A stretch of 64,000 nucleotides of DNA. It comes from Myxococcales bacterium. GTDB lineage: Bacteria > Myxococcota > Myxococcia > Myxococcales > Anaeromyxobacteraceae. Positions within the stretch are counted from its first letter, which is position 1, and each line of letters opens with the position of its first letter. The stretch covers positions 186,001 through 250,000 of the forward strand of contig JAJZQX010000005.1 in NCBI GenBank assembly GCA_021806645.1. Direction: 5' to 3'. A program made the position numbers and the translations under genes. Under the pieces are notes generated by a model. The model ran no database searches. It had not been told where the DNA came from and saw only the letters and a program-made list of their open reading frames with translations. Below, in pieces: positions 53,592 through 62,764 of this stretch.

Positions 53592-56086
53592 GGCCCCCCC
53601 CCGGCGACCAGCGTTCGCGCCCCCGAGAAGAGCAAGGCCTCGCCGTCGGCGGGTCGCTCCACCGGAGCGCGGACCTCGCGCCGGTCGCCGGCGATGGCCA
53701 GGGCGCGCCGCCCGCCCGCCTCGACCGCGATCCCGGCGAGCCCGCGCGACTCGTCCACGAAGAGCGCCAGGCGCGCCGCCCCCGCCCGCGGGTGGAGCAT
53801 GGCCACGTCGCGGGTGCGCGCCAGCCGCTCGGCCGCATCGAGCCCCGGCGCGTCGGGCACGCCGCGGCCGGCGGCGACCCAGCCCGCCATGTCGCCTCGG
53901 AGCGTGGCCACCCCGCGCGCCGCCGCCAGCGCGGCGAACTCCGGCCGGAGCAGCGCGGCCGAGTCCGAGCCGGCCAGCGCGCGCCGAACCCGTGGCGACA
54001 GCCAGAGCAGCGCCGCCGGCGCGGCGCGGCCGGCACCCGGGGGGAAGGCCCGGAGCGGCGCGGCGGCCAGGCCGTCACCGCGCGCCAGCGTGAAGCGCTC
54101 GCCGATGGCCCGCGCCACCGGAGCCAGCCAGGGCGCGGGGTCGGCTCCGGCCGGCTGGTCGAGCAGGAGCGCTTCGCCGCCGGGCACCTGCCGGATCCCG
54201 CGAACCAGCAGCAGCGGCCGCGGCGGGGCTTCGGCCAGGCCGACCGCGAGGATCCCGGCGCCAGGGTCGTCGCCGCCGGCGAGGACCGCGTCGGCGCCCA
54301 TGGCCAGGGCGATTCCCAGCGCGGCGGCTGGCGCCTCGAGCTCGGCCGCGTGCGGTGCCGCCACCACCGCGCCCCCGGTCCCGAGGAGCACCACCGGCCA
54401 CCCGGGCCCGGAGAGGAGCAGGCGTGACCCGGACGCCTCCACGGTCAGGCCCAGCGGCGCCAGCTCGCCGGCCAGCTTGGCCGCATCGCCCCGATGAAGC
54501 TGGATCCGGTGTGCCGCTTCGGCCAGGGCGCGCACCGGCACCGGCGCCGCGCCCGCGGCGCGAGCCCGGCCCAGCTGCTCGAGCACGCGCGAGCGGAGGC
54601 CGCCGGCGCTCACGACCAGCGGCGCGGGTCTCTCCGCCTCGACCGGCTCGAGCTGGGCCCCGAGCAGCCGGGCCAGGCCGGCGCCGCCGTCCCCGGTCGC
54701 CGCGATCCCGACCACCAGCGTGGCGCCGAGCCGGGTGGCCCGGTCCGCGGCCCCCTCGGCCGCGGCGGCCTCCGGCTTCGCGGACAGGACCCGGGTGGCG
54801 CCCGGCCGGATCGCCACCAGCCCACGCACCCCGTCCCGGATGCCGAGGCGCCAGCCGTCGGCCGTGTCGGCGGGAGGCGGTTGGCGCCGGGCGAGCGCCA
54901 CCAGCCGCCCGAAGTCCTCCACCTCGCCGCGCCGCAGCAGCGGGCCGTAGGCCGCCACGGCCTGGGCCAGCGTGGCGTAGTGCTCGCGCTGCACGACGGC
55001 GTTCCCGGCCTCCTGCACCGGCGCGATCCAGGCCAGGCCGAAGCCGACGGCGGCGGCCCCGGCGACGCCGAGAAGCGCGGTCTGCAGGGTAGGCAGCACC
55101 ACCAGCGGGGCGTCGGCCTTGGTCCAGATCCGCTCGGCGACGAGGCTCGGCAGCAGGTAGCCGAAGCCGAAGAAGTCGGTGGGCTGGTAGCCCGGCCAGC
55201 GCGCCGCCAGGGCCGCCGCCAGCGCCAGCTTGAGGCCGAAGCCGATGACCAGGCAGACCACCACCTTGCGCGACCCCTCGACCATCACGTCACGGAACGC
55301 CGGGAGCCGCACCAGCGCCCGGGCCAGCACCACCACCGCCAGCGCCTCGGCGAAGGTGGTGAGCAGCTTGAGCGGCGTGGTGGCGGCGAGGGCGAGCAGC
55401 GCCGGTACCAGGATGCCGTGGTAGTCCCAGCCGAAGCGCTTGTTGAAGACGCTGGCCAGGGCCGCGGTCACCAGGATGGCGATCTGGGCGCGGGGCGAGG
55501 AGAGAAAGGAGAGCGCGAGGTGGTCATAGGCCAGCTCGAAGCCGGCGATGGAGAAGTTGGTGAAGCGGCCGAGCGCCGCGACCACGGCCAGGACCAACCC
55601 GGTTTGCACGCCGAGCTGGAAGAGGCCTGGGCCGACCCCGGGGCGCCAGAAGCGGTTGGCCATGAGCGGCACCAGGACCAGCCCGATCCCGAACAGCTCG
55701 TTGCGGTGGGCGCCGAAGCCCGGAGCGGCGCGCTCGATCGCCGCCGCCAGCGGCTGGAGCAGCAGCCCCTCCACGACGATCCGGACCAGGACGCTGGCGA
55801 CGAGGATCAGGTAGAAGCGGTCCCGGCCGAACACCGGGTAGGCGAGTCCGGTCCGGGCCAGGGTGGCCATCAGGCCGCGCACCGCCAGCGCGGTGACGAC
55901 GGCCTCCGCGACCACCACGCCGGCCGCCACCGGCTCGAGCAGGAGGACCGAGCAGAGGTAGCCCGGGACCACCACGCCCACGAAGTCCCAGCCCCACCAC
56001 TCGGTGAACGCGGCCATGACGAGCGCGCCCACCAGCACGGGGACCAGGAGCGTGGACTCGAAGCCGGGTGGGAAGAGGGAGAGCAC
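53588..56086 (-). CDS. capC: CapC/PgsC-like membrane protein with large C-terminal extension
   Basis: 832 residues. The first 370 hold about twelve membrane segments. The start (EWWGWDFVGVVVPGYLCSVL) and GRDRFYLILVASVLVRIVVE match PgsC/CapC, which normally has about 150 residues; here the membrane part is more than doubled, so a duplication is likely (the second half opens with AGFELAYDHLALSFLSSP and FGWDYHGILVPALLAL). The last 450 residues are soluble and strand-helix rich, with AAPHAAELEAPAAALGIALA and VLAGGDD resembling the putative hydrolases of this locus. CapC partners CapB in membrane synthesis. First gene of the operon. Confidence 0.75.
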   Translation of the reverse strand: MLSLFPPGFESTLLVPVLVGALVMAAFTEWWGWDFVGVVVPGYLCSVLLLEPVAAGVVVAEAVVTALAVRGLMATLARTGLAYPVFGRDRFYLILVASVLVRIVVEGLLLQPLAAAIERAAPGFGAHRNELFGIGLVLVPLMANRFWRPGVGPGLFQLGVQTGLVLAVVAALGRFTNFSIAGFELAYDHLALSFLSSPRAQIAILVTAALASVFNKRFGWDYHGILVPALLALAATTPLKLLTTFAEALAVVVLARALVRLPAFRDVMVEGSRKVVVCLVIGFGLKLALAAALAARWPGYQPTDFFGFGYLLPSLVAERIWTKADAPLVVLPTLQTALLGVAGAAAVGFGLAWIAPVQEAGNAVVQREHYATLAQAVAAYGPLLRRGEVEDFGRLVALARRQPPPADTADGWRLGIRDGVRGLVAIRPGATRVLSAKPEAAAAEGAADRATRLGATLVVGIAATGDGGAGLARLLGAQLEPVEAERPAPLVVSAGGLRSRVLEQLGRARAAGAAPVPVRALAEAAHRIQLHRGDAAKLAGELAPLGLTVEASGSRLLLSGPGWPVVLLGTGGAVVAAPHAAELEAPAAALGIALAMGADAVLAGGDDPGAGILAVGLAEAPPRPLLLVRGIRQVPGGEALLLDQPAGADPAPWLAPVARAIGERFTLARGDGLAAAPLRAFPPGAGRAAPAALLWLSPRVRRALAGSDSAALLRPEFAALAAARGVATLRGDMAGWVAAGRGVPDAPGLDAAERLARTRDVAMLHPRAGAARLALFVDESRGLAGIAVEAGGRRALAIAGDRREVRAPVERPADGEALLFSGARTLVAGGGP

Positions 56087-56538
56087 GGCGGTCCCGGGGC
56101 TACGCGGCGGATGGAGCCCGGGAAACCTCGGCCGACCGCTGGAGCGCGGATGCTCGCGGCGCGCTCCGCCGGCTCGTCCGCGTGACGACGACGGCTCTCT
56201 TCATCGGCTCCTCGATGGTCACGTGCGCTCGGCGGGCGGCCGCCCGTTGCAAGGCGTTGCTCTGCCTCCCGTGGACCTCGCCAGGGAACCACCGGCCACG
56301 CCGCGCTGCAAGCCGGCGTGGCGCGCGGCCGGCATCATCGGCGCCGGCGCCGGAGCTGGCAAGCGGCCGCTCGCCGGCTGAAGTCCCTGGCGCGAGCGCC
56401 CGGTCGCGGTTCGGGTTGCCCGGGCCGGCGCGGCGCTTATATGTCACACCGAGGATCGCGAACGACGAGCCGCTTCCCCATGGCCTGGCACGCGCTCGGG
56501 ATGATCGCCCTGGAGGGCGAACGTCAAGGAGTGAACAC
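56087..56538. other. Intergenic region without a supported gene
   Basis: About 450 bases between the capC start and the reductase. I see no gene with a ribosome site. A weak promoter for the reductase may lie at TTGCCC (56416-56421) and TTATAT (56437-56442), with only 15 bases between. The capC promoter should lie on the other side. Confidence 0.4.
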
Positions 56539-57624
56539 ATGTCCGACCAGTCTCTCTTCGCCCCCGCCACCCTCGGCCCGCTCGCCCTCAGGAACCACCT
56601 GGTCATGGCCCCCATGACCCGCAGCCGGGCGGTGGAGGCCAACATCCCCAACACCCTCATGGCCGAGTTCTACGGGCAGCGGGCCAGCGCCGGGCTCATC
56701 GTCACCGAGGGGACCTCGCCCTCGCCCAATGGAACGGGCTACCCGCGCATCCCCGGCCTCTGGTCGCCCGGCCAGGTGGCCGGCTGGAAGCTGGTGACCG
56801 ACGCGGTGCACGCCAAGGGCGGCCGCATCTTCGTGCAGCTCATGCACACGGGTCGCGTGGGCCACCCGCTCAACCTTCCGGCCGGCGCCGAGCTGCTGGC
56901 CCCCAGCGCCGTGGCCGCTCCCGGCGAGATGTACACGGACGCCAAGGGGCTGCAGCCCCACCCGCCGCCCCGCGCCATGACCGACGCCGAGGTGCGCCAC
57001 GCCGTCGAGGAGCACGTGGCCGCGGCCCGCAACGCCATGACCGCCGGCTTCGACGGCGTCGAGCTGCACGGCGCCAACGGCTACCTGCTGGAGCAGTTCC
57101 TCAGCCCCGACACCAACCGGCGCACCGACGCCTGGGGCGGGTCGGTGGAGAAGCGGCTCGGCTTCGTGCTGGAGGTGGCCGGGCGGGTGGCCGCGGCCAT
57201 CGGCGGGGAACGGGTCGGCATCCGGCTCTCGCCGTACGGCGTCAACGCCGGCATGATCGCCTACCCGGAGATCGACGAGACCTACCGGAAGCTGGTGCCG
57301 GCGCTGGTGGCCACCGGACTGCAGTACGTCCACCTGGTCGACCACTCGGCCATGGGCGCGCCCCCGGTGCCGGCGGCCCTCAAGCTGGCGCTGCGCCAGG
57401 CCTGGCCGCGGACCTTCATCCTGGCCGGCGGCTTCGACCGCGCCAGCGGCGAGGCGGCGCTGCGGGAGGGGCGCGCCGACCTGGTGGCCTTCGGCCGGCC
57501 CTTCCTCGCCAACCCCGACCTGGTGGCGCGGCTGCAGCGCGGGCTGCCGCTCAACCCGCCCGACTTCGCCACCTTCTACACGCCCGGGCCGAAGGGTTAC
57601 ACCGACTATCCCGCCGCGGCCTGA
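56539..57624 (+). CDS. Old yellow enzyme family reductase (NemA-like)
   Basis: 361 residues from an ATG eight bases after AAGGAG. FMN-binding barrel motifs are clear: PMTRSRA at about 29, QLMHTGRVGHP, VELHGANGYLLEQFLSP with the substrate-binding His/Asn, and NRRTDAWGGS, IRLSP. Near the end, AFGRPFLANPDL binds FMN phosphate. Such enzymes reduce alkenes, maleimides or nitro compounds with NAD(P)H. No redox partner is encoded nearby. Confidence 0.92.
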   Translation: MSDQSLFAPATLGPLALRNHLVMAPMTRSRAVEANIPNTLMAEFYGQRASAGLIVTEGTSPSPNGTGYPRIPGLWSPGQVAGWKLVTDAVHAKGGRIFVQLMHTGRVGHPLNLPAGAELLAPSAVAAPGEMYTDAKGLQPHPPPRAMTDAEVRHAVEEHVAAARNAMTAGFDGVELHGANGYLLEQFLSPDTNRRTDAWGGSVEKRLGFVLEVAGRVAAAIGGERVGIRLSPYGVNAGMIAYPEIDETYRKLVPALVATGLQYVHLVDHSAMGAPPVPAALKLALRQAWPRTFILAGGFDRASGEAALREGRADLVAFGRPFLANPDLVARLQRGLPLNPPDFATFYTPGPKGYTDYPAAA

Positions 57625-57759
57625 GCGGCGGCTGCGCCCCGGCTCCTCAGGGGGCCGGCCGGGCGCCACGCACATCTTGGCGAACTCGACGTCAGCGCGG
57701 CAGAGCGCCGGGTAGTCCTCGCCCGCGGGGCCAGTGAATTGAAGCGAGAAGAAAATGCC

Positions 57760-58152
57760 GGAGCCGCCCTGTAAGCCGGGTTCTGGTCCGCGAGTCTCCC
57801 CGCGGCGACGAACATTCATCTAGGGCGTGCGTTGCCGCACGCCTCGAGCGGGCTGAACCCGGAGGCGTCGAGCGGGCCGCTCTTCGCCCCGCCTTATCGG
57901 CGGAGCAGCCTCCCTATTTGCCCTTGCACCAGGTGGGGTTTGCCGTGCCGCCCCCGTCACCGGGGGCGCGGTGCGCTCTTACCGCACCGTTTCACCCTTG
58001 CCACGCACGCCTCTCGGCGCCGTTCGGCGGTCTGTTCTCTGTGGCACTTTCCTGCGGGTCGCCCCGACCGGTCGTTGACCGGCACCTTGCCCTCTGGTGC
58101 CCGGACTTTCCTCGGCAGACACGAGTTCTGACGCGTTCGTCCGGACGGCTCC
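57760..58152 (-). ncRNA. rnpB: RNase P RNA, bacterial class A
   Basis: Read on the minus strand, the 5' end GGAGCCGTCC pairs with GGGCGGCTCC at the 3' end as helix P1. Conserved elements are in order: GAGGAAAGTCCGGGC (58099-58113), the AGAGAACAGACCGCC-like stretch (58027-58040), the GGTGAAACGGTGCGGTAAGAG region (57969-57998), GCAAATAGGG (57913-57924), CTAGATGAAT (57816-57826), and ACAGAACCCGGCTTA-like at 57771-57786. A T-rich tail (CATTTTCTTCTC) follows. It starts 14 bases after the nth stop. It cuts 5' leaders from tRNA precursors. Confidence 0.95.
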
Positions 58153-58165
58153 AGCGCCACGGGGT

Positions 58166-58849
58166 CTAGCACACGCCGCGCCGCGGGCACAGCCCGCCCA
58201 CGGGGCAGCGGTCGCAGTCCGGCGCCCGCGCCGTGCAGCAGCGTCGCCCGTGCCAGACCAGCAGCTGGTGCCCCTGGGCCCACCAGTCGTGCGGGAAGAG
58301 CACGCGCAGCTCGGCCTCCACCTTCCCCGGTGCCAGCTGCCGCGTGAAGCCGAGCCGCCGCGCCAGCCGGCCCACGTGCGTATCCACCGGGAAGGCCGCC
58401 TCGACCCCCTGCTGCAGCAGGATGACCCCAGCCGATTTCTGGCCCACGCCCGGCAGCGCCTCGAGCGCCTCGCGGGTGCGCGGCACCTGCCCGCCGTGCT
58501 GCTCCACGACCCGCCTCGCCGCCGCCACGATGGCCCTGGCCTTGTTCCGGAAGAGCCCCAGCGTCCGGAGGTGCGGCCAGAGCTGCTCCGGCTCGGCGCG
58601 GGCCAGCGCCGCGGCGTCGGGGAACCGGGCGAAGAGGCCGGGGGTGACGCGGTTGACCCCCTTGTCGGTCGATTGCGCCGAGAGGATCACCGCCACCATG
58701 AGCTGCAGGTCGTTCGCGAAGTCGAGCTCGATGCGGGCCCCGGGCATGGCCGCGTCGAGCCGCCGGACGACCTCTAGCGCCCGGGCCCGCGCCTCATCCG
58801 TCACCTTCTTCACCCTCGTCTTCGGCCTCGCCGCGAGCCGTGCCGCCAT
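58166..58849 (-). CDS. nth: Endonuclease III
   Basis: 227 residues. The helix-hairpin-helix [13 protein letters not shown] carries the catalytic Lys, and [13 protein letters not shown] the catalytic Asp. The C-terminal iron-sulphur loop fits C-x6-C-x2-C-x5-C ([17 protein letters not shown]). The enzyme removes oxidised pyrimidines from DNA and nicks the abasic site. It diverges from threonine aldolase by 46 bases. Confidence 0.96.
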   Translation of the reverse strand: MAARLAARPKTRVKKVTDEARARALEVVRRLDAAMPGARIELDFANDLQLMVAVILSAQSTDKGVNRVTPGLFARFPDAAALARAEPEQLWPHLRTLGLFRNKARAIVAAARRVVEQHGGQVPRTREALEALPGVGQKSAGVILLQQGVEAAFPVDTHVGRLARRLGFTRQLAPGKVEAELRVLFPHDWWAQGHQLLVWHGRRCCTARAPDCDRCPVGGLCPRRGVC

Positions 58850-58895
58850 GCGGCCGCGGATGCTAGCATCCCGCGCCGCCACCCTGGAGACCCGC

Positions 58896-59927
58896 ATGAC
58901 CCCCATCGACCTGCGCTCCGACACCGTCACCAAGCCGACCGACGCCATGCGCGCCGCCATGGCCCGCGCCGAGGTCGGCGACGACGTCTTCGGCGAGGAC
59001 CCGACCGTCAACCGGCTGCAGGCGACCGTGGCCGAGCTGCTGGGCAAGGAGGCCGGCCTCTTCGTGCCGTCGGGGACCATGGCCAACCAGGTCTGCCTCG
59101 GGACGCTCACCCGCCCCGGCGACGAGGTGGTCTGCGACGCCGCCGCACACTGCATCTCGTTCGAGGGGGGCGGGCTGGCGGCGCTCTGGGGCGTCCAGCC
59201 GCGCGCCGTCGCCGCGCCGCGCGGGATCCTCGACCCGGCCGACGTCGAGGCGGCCCTGCGCCCGGTGGCCGATCACCACCCTCGCACCCGCGTCGTCGAG
59301 ATCGAGAACACGCACAACCGCGGCGGCGGCGCCGTCTACCCGCTGGCGCGGGTCCGGGAGCTCTCGGCGCTGGCGGCCCGGCACGGGCTCGACCTCTACA
59401 TGGACGGTGCCCGGCTCTGGAACGCCTGCGCCGCCACCGGCACCTCGCCCGCCGAGTACGCGGCCGGGGCCACGCTGGTCTCGGTCTGCCTCTCCAAGGG
59501 GCTGGGCGCGCCGGTCGGCTCGGTGCTGTGCGGCTCGCGCGACCACGTGGCGGCGGCGCGCCGGCTGCGCAAGCGGCTCGGCGGCGGCATGCGGCAGGCC
59601 GGCATCCTGGCCGCGGCCGGGCTCCACGCGCTCGAGCATCATCGCGCCCGCCTCACCGAGGACCACGAGAACGCGCGGCGGCTCGGCCAGCTGGTGGCGG
59701 CGCTGCCCGGCGCCAGGCTTCTCCACCCGATCGACACCAACCTGGTCTTCGCCGTCTTCGAGGGACAGAAGGCGGCGGAGCTGACCAGGCGCTTCGCCGA
59801 GGCGGGCGTGCTCGGGCTGCCCGAGGGCTCCCGGCCCGACCTGGTCCGCTTCATCACCCACCTCGACGTCTCGCGCAGCGACATCGAGGAGGCCGGGCGC
59901 AGGCTGGCCCGGGTCATGGGCGGCTGA
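58896..59927 (+). CDS. ltaE: Low-specificity L-threonine aldolase
   Basis: 343 residues from ATG 58896. The family start [20 protein letters not shown], then [13 protein letters not shown], the Asp motif [11 protein letters not shown] and the pyridoxal-binding Lys in [15 protein letters not shown] are present. It cleaves threonine or allo-threonine to glycine and acetaldehyde. It stands alone. Confidence 0.94.
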   Translation: MTPIDLRSDTVTKPTDAMRAAMARAEVGDDVFGEDPTVNRLQATVAELLGKEAGLFVPSGTMANQVCLGTLTRPGDEVVCDAAAHCISFEGGGLAALWGVQPRAVAAPRGILDPADVEAALRPVADHHPRTRVVEIENTHNRGGGAVYPLARVRELSALAARHGLDLYMDGARLWNACAATGTSPAEYAAGATLVSVCLSKGLGAPVGSVLCGSRDHVAAARRLRKRLGGGMRQAGILAAAGLHALEHHRARLTEDHENARRLGQLVAALPGARLLHPIDTNLVFAVFEGQKAAELTRRFAEAGVLGLPEGSRPDLVRFITHLDVSRSDIEEAGRRLARVMGG

Positions 59928-60218
59928 CCCACGTCCAGGCGAGCCATGACCCCGGCCAGGGCCCCGGCTGGTGGGTGACTCCAAGAACGTTCGCGGCCCG
60001 TTCACGGACGGGCGCGCGGCCGGCCTGAGCGCCCCGTAAACCCCACGCTGCTGGGCTTCCCGGGATCTTCGACCCCTGGCCAGGGTGGCACGTCCGATGC
60101 TCGCAAGGGTGGTGCAAGTGCGCGGCAGCGCTCCACCCTCATCCGGCCGGGGGCGAGTGAGTCCGCGCGAAGACGTGTCGGTTCGGTATCGGACTCATGA
60201 CCCTCCTGGAGCACTCAC

Positions 60219-61463
60219 ATGGTTACGCCAAGCAGATGGTTCGCTTCTCTCGCAGCAACCTCCCTCCTCGCCTGTGGAGGAGGAAGCCAGCCCGCCTCCC
60301 CGCTGGCCTCACCTGACCCGGCCTTTCGGGCCGCCCCGTCGTCCGCGATGACCTCGCTCGGCGCCGCGGCGGACTTCGCGGTCCTGGCCGGCACGGCGGT
60401 GACCTGCACCGACGGCACGATAGCCGGCAACGTGGGCGTGTACCCCGGAACCGCCATCACCCTGACCAGCTGTCCGGTGACCGGGACCACCACCGGCGGA
60501 GACCCGGCCTCGGCGGCGGCGCAGGTCGCCTTCTTCCAGGCGTACGACGCCTTCAAGGCGATGGCGTGCGACCAGACCCTCACGACCCTCGACGGCCTGA
60601 CGCTGCCACCCGGCGTCTATTGCTTCGACGCCGCGGCGACGTCCACGGGCGGCGTGCTGACGCTCAGCGGGCCCCCCGACGGGACCTGGATCTTCAAGGT
60701 CGGGACCCTCGGCACGGGCGCCCTGACGGGCACCAACTTCTCGGTGGTCGCGCCCGGAGGCTCGACCCTGCCTTGCGGCAACGTCTACTGGTGGGTCGCC
60801 CAGGCCGTCACCCTGACGGACTCGCAGTTCGTGGGGACGATCCTCGCCGGCGCCGACGTCACTCTCACCCGAGGGACCTTCAACGGTAACGCCTTCTCCA
60901 AGGGCGCCGTGACCATCACCGGCGACGCCGTGACCGGCTGTGCGCTCGGCGGCGGCGCGCCGTCGTGCCGTGGGAAGGACTGGGTGACAGGCGGCGGCTG
61001 GATCAAGCTCGCGCCGCCCGTCGAGGGCTCGGGCCTGGACGAGCGGTCCGTCGCCAAGGGCACCTTCGGCGTGTCGGGCGGCATCAAGCACGGCGCGTTC
61101 CGGGGCCACCTCACGTACCAGGACCACGGCCCGGACGGCACGATGGTGAGGAGCACCAGCGTCACCGGGTACTCAGCCCTCGACGCCACCACGCGGCGGA
61201 TCGAAGGCGCCGCCGAGGTGAACGGCCTGCCCGGCTTCACCTACCGGGTGGACGTGGGCGACCACGGTGAGCCCGGCCGGAAGAACGACACCTTCTCCAT
61301 CTGGCTCTCGAACGGCTACGCCGCCGCGGGCCTGCTGGGCGGCGGGAACATCGAGTTCCACCGGGGCCACGACGGCGCCAATTACTGCGGTGGTGACGAC
61401 GACGGCGACGACGACGACCATGACGACGACGGCGAGGTGGAGGAAGTCGGGGACGATGACTGA
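60219..61463 (+). CDS. Ice-binding-like (DUF3494) lipoprotein with acidic tail
   Basis: 414 residues. A signal peptide ends in a lipobox (SLLAC). Residues 45-240 match the DUF3494 beta-helix (GAAADFAVLAGTAVTCTDGT, PPGVYCFDAAAT, TNFSVVAPGGSTLPCG). A post-helix domain follows with WVTGGGWIKL. The last 22 residues are mostly Asp with a few Gly, His and Glu. DUF3494 proteins bind ice or act as surface adhesins; ice binding in a soil bacterium is not certain. GGAG lies seven bases before the ATG. Confidence 0.85.
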   Translation: MVTPSRWFASLAATSLLACGGGSQPASPLASPDPAFRAAPSSAMTSLGAAADFAVLAGTAVTCTDGTIAGNVGVYPGTAITLTSCPVTGTTTGGDPASAAAQVAFFQAYDAFKAMACDQTLTTLDGLTLPPGVYCFDAAATSTGGVLTLSGPPDGTWIFKVGTLGTGALTGTNFSVVAPGGSTLPCGNVYWWVAQAVTLTDSQFVGTILAGADVTLTRGTFNGNAFSKGAVTITGDAVTGCALGGGAPSCRGKDWVTGGGWIKLAPPVEGSGLDERSVAKGTFGVSGGIKHGAFRGHLTYQDHGPDGTMVRSTSVTGYSALDATTRRIEGAAEVNGLPGFTYRVDVGDHGEPGRKNDTFSIWLSNGYAAAGLLGGGNIEFHRGHDGANYCGGDDDGDDDDHDDDGEVEEVGDDD

Positions 61464-61488
61464 GAACCCTGGTTGAATCCATGGCAGC

Positions 61489-61520
61489 CCCCGGGAGCCG
61501 GCCATCGCCGGCACCCGGGG
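61489..61520 (+). terminator. Strong hairpin after the DUF3494 gene
   Basis: CCCCGGG-A-GCCGGC pairs with GCCGGC-A-CCCGGGG across a CATC loop: a 13-bp stem with one A-A mismatch. No T-tract follows, so it may act as a rho-type pause or mRNA stabiliser. Confidence 0.5.
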
Positions 61521-61618
61521 CGCGTCCATGATGCGCCGGCCCGGATCCGGGGTCCTTGGCGGGGTTGAAGGCGACCTGGGTGGTTTCCAGCCGGCCCTGA
61601 CCGTGCGAGGATCCGCCG

Positions 61619-62764
61619 GTGGCCCGGTCCCCCAACGACTCCTGGTTCGCCGTGGCCCGGACTCCAGCCGGGCGGTTCGCCGTCGCGGCCGCGTTCCTCG
61701 CCGCGCTATTCGGCTGCGCCGCAGCACCGCCGCGCACGATGAGCCTCCGCGAAGCCGCGCTGATCGAGCGGGGGCCGGAGCGTGGTCTGGTCGAACCGCG
61801 ACCGTCCGCCTACCGACCGTCCGCGCCGCTGGCGTCCGTGGCGCAGGCGCCCTCCTGGCAACCGCCCATGGCTCCGACGGCCGCGGTCCAGCAGGTCCTG
61901 GCCGAGCCCCACCTGCCGTCGATTACTCCGGTCCGTGACGCCGCCCCCCAGGCGTTCCCGACCGAGGCCCCCGACGGACCGCCCATCGACCCCGCCCTGC
62001 TCCGCTTCGCCACCGAGGCGCGGACGCGCCGGCTCCGCACCACCGCCGGCCGCGGCTTCCCGCCCGAGGCGGAGGTCGCCTGGCTGGGGCTGGTGGATCG
62101 GCTCGACACCTACCTCACGCGGTCGCTTCCCCAGACGCCGCTCCTCGAGCTGGTCCGCTCCAGCGTGACCCTCGAGGCCGAGTGGGACTTCGACCAGCGG
62201 CGCTACGGGCCTCCACCCGCCGACCTCGCCCGGCTGGTCATGGCACGAGCCGCGCGGCTCGCCATGCGCATCTCGACCTCGCGGGCCATCGGGAACACCA
62301 TGTTCGCCTCCCGGCCGCCCGGCCGGCTCCGCTGGCCCATCGAGAACGCCGGGCTCTCTTCCGGGTTCGGCCCGCGCGATCACCCGATCCACGGGACACG
62401 GCAACTCCACGCCGGGATCGACCTGGCCGCCGACCTCGGCCGGGTGGTCAGCGCCGCGACACAGGGCTACGTGGTGAGCGCCGGCTGGACCGGGGGCTAC
62501 GGCCTGATGGTCGAGCTCCGCCACCCTGGCGACCTGACCACGCGCTACGGGCACCTCTCGGCGCTCCTCTGCGCCCCGGGCGACGCGCTCGAAGCCGGCG
62601 CGCCCGTCGGCCTCATCGGCCAGACCGGCCTGGCCACCGGACCGCACCTCCACTTCGAGGTCTGGGAGGGCGGGCGACCGCGCGATCCGCTCGCCTTCAT
62701 CGGTGGCGGCACCGGCCTGGCCACGTCCGCCACCGCCTCGGTGACCTCTGGAGGCGTCCGGTGA
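61619..62764 (+). CDS. M23 (LytM-type) peptidase, possible lipoprotein
   Basis: 381 residues from a GTG. A hydrophobic segment near the N-terminus ends in FGCAAAPP, possibly a lipobox. A helical region spans about 120-230. The catalytic domain has HAGIDLA, GYGLMVELRHPGDLTTRYGHLS and GPHLHFEVW, so the zinc His/Asp/His residues are present. Such enzymes cut peptidoglycan cross-bridges in division or envelope growth. The next gene begins within this stop (GTGA). Confidence 0.88.
   Translation: MARSPNDSWFAVARTPAGRFAVAAAFLAALFGCAAAPPRTMSLREAALIERGPERGLVEPRPSAYRPSAPLASVAQAPSWQPPMAPTAAVQQVLAEPHLPSITPVRDAAPQAFPTEAPDGPPIDPALLRFATEARTRRLRTTAGRGFPPEAEVAWLGLVDRLDTYLTRSLPQTPLLELVRSSVTLEAEWDFDQRRYGPPPADLARLVMARAARLAMRISTSRAIGNTMFASRPPGRLRWPIENAGLSSGFGPRDHPIHGTRQLHAGIDLAADLGRVVSAATQGYVVSAGWTGGYGLMVELRHPGDLTTRYGHLSALLCAPGDALEAGAPVGLIGQTGLATGPHLHFEVWEGGRPRDPLAFIGGGTGLATSATASVTSGGVR

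Noticed and set aside
51063-54497. A 1,144-codon open frame on the plus strand
   Set aside because: Antisense to the 807-residue protein and the capC end; low-complexity, Arg/Gly/His-rich.
57625-57759. Short minus-strand frame with FTGPAGEDYPALCRADVEFA
   Set aside because: It looks protein-like over 30 residues but runs into the reductase gene's antisense strand; too short to support a gene.
57832-58169. Short frames on the plus strand
   Set aside because: They overlap RNase P RNA; the conserved RNA elements explain the sequence.
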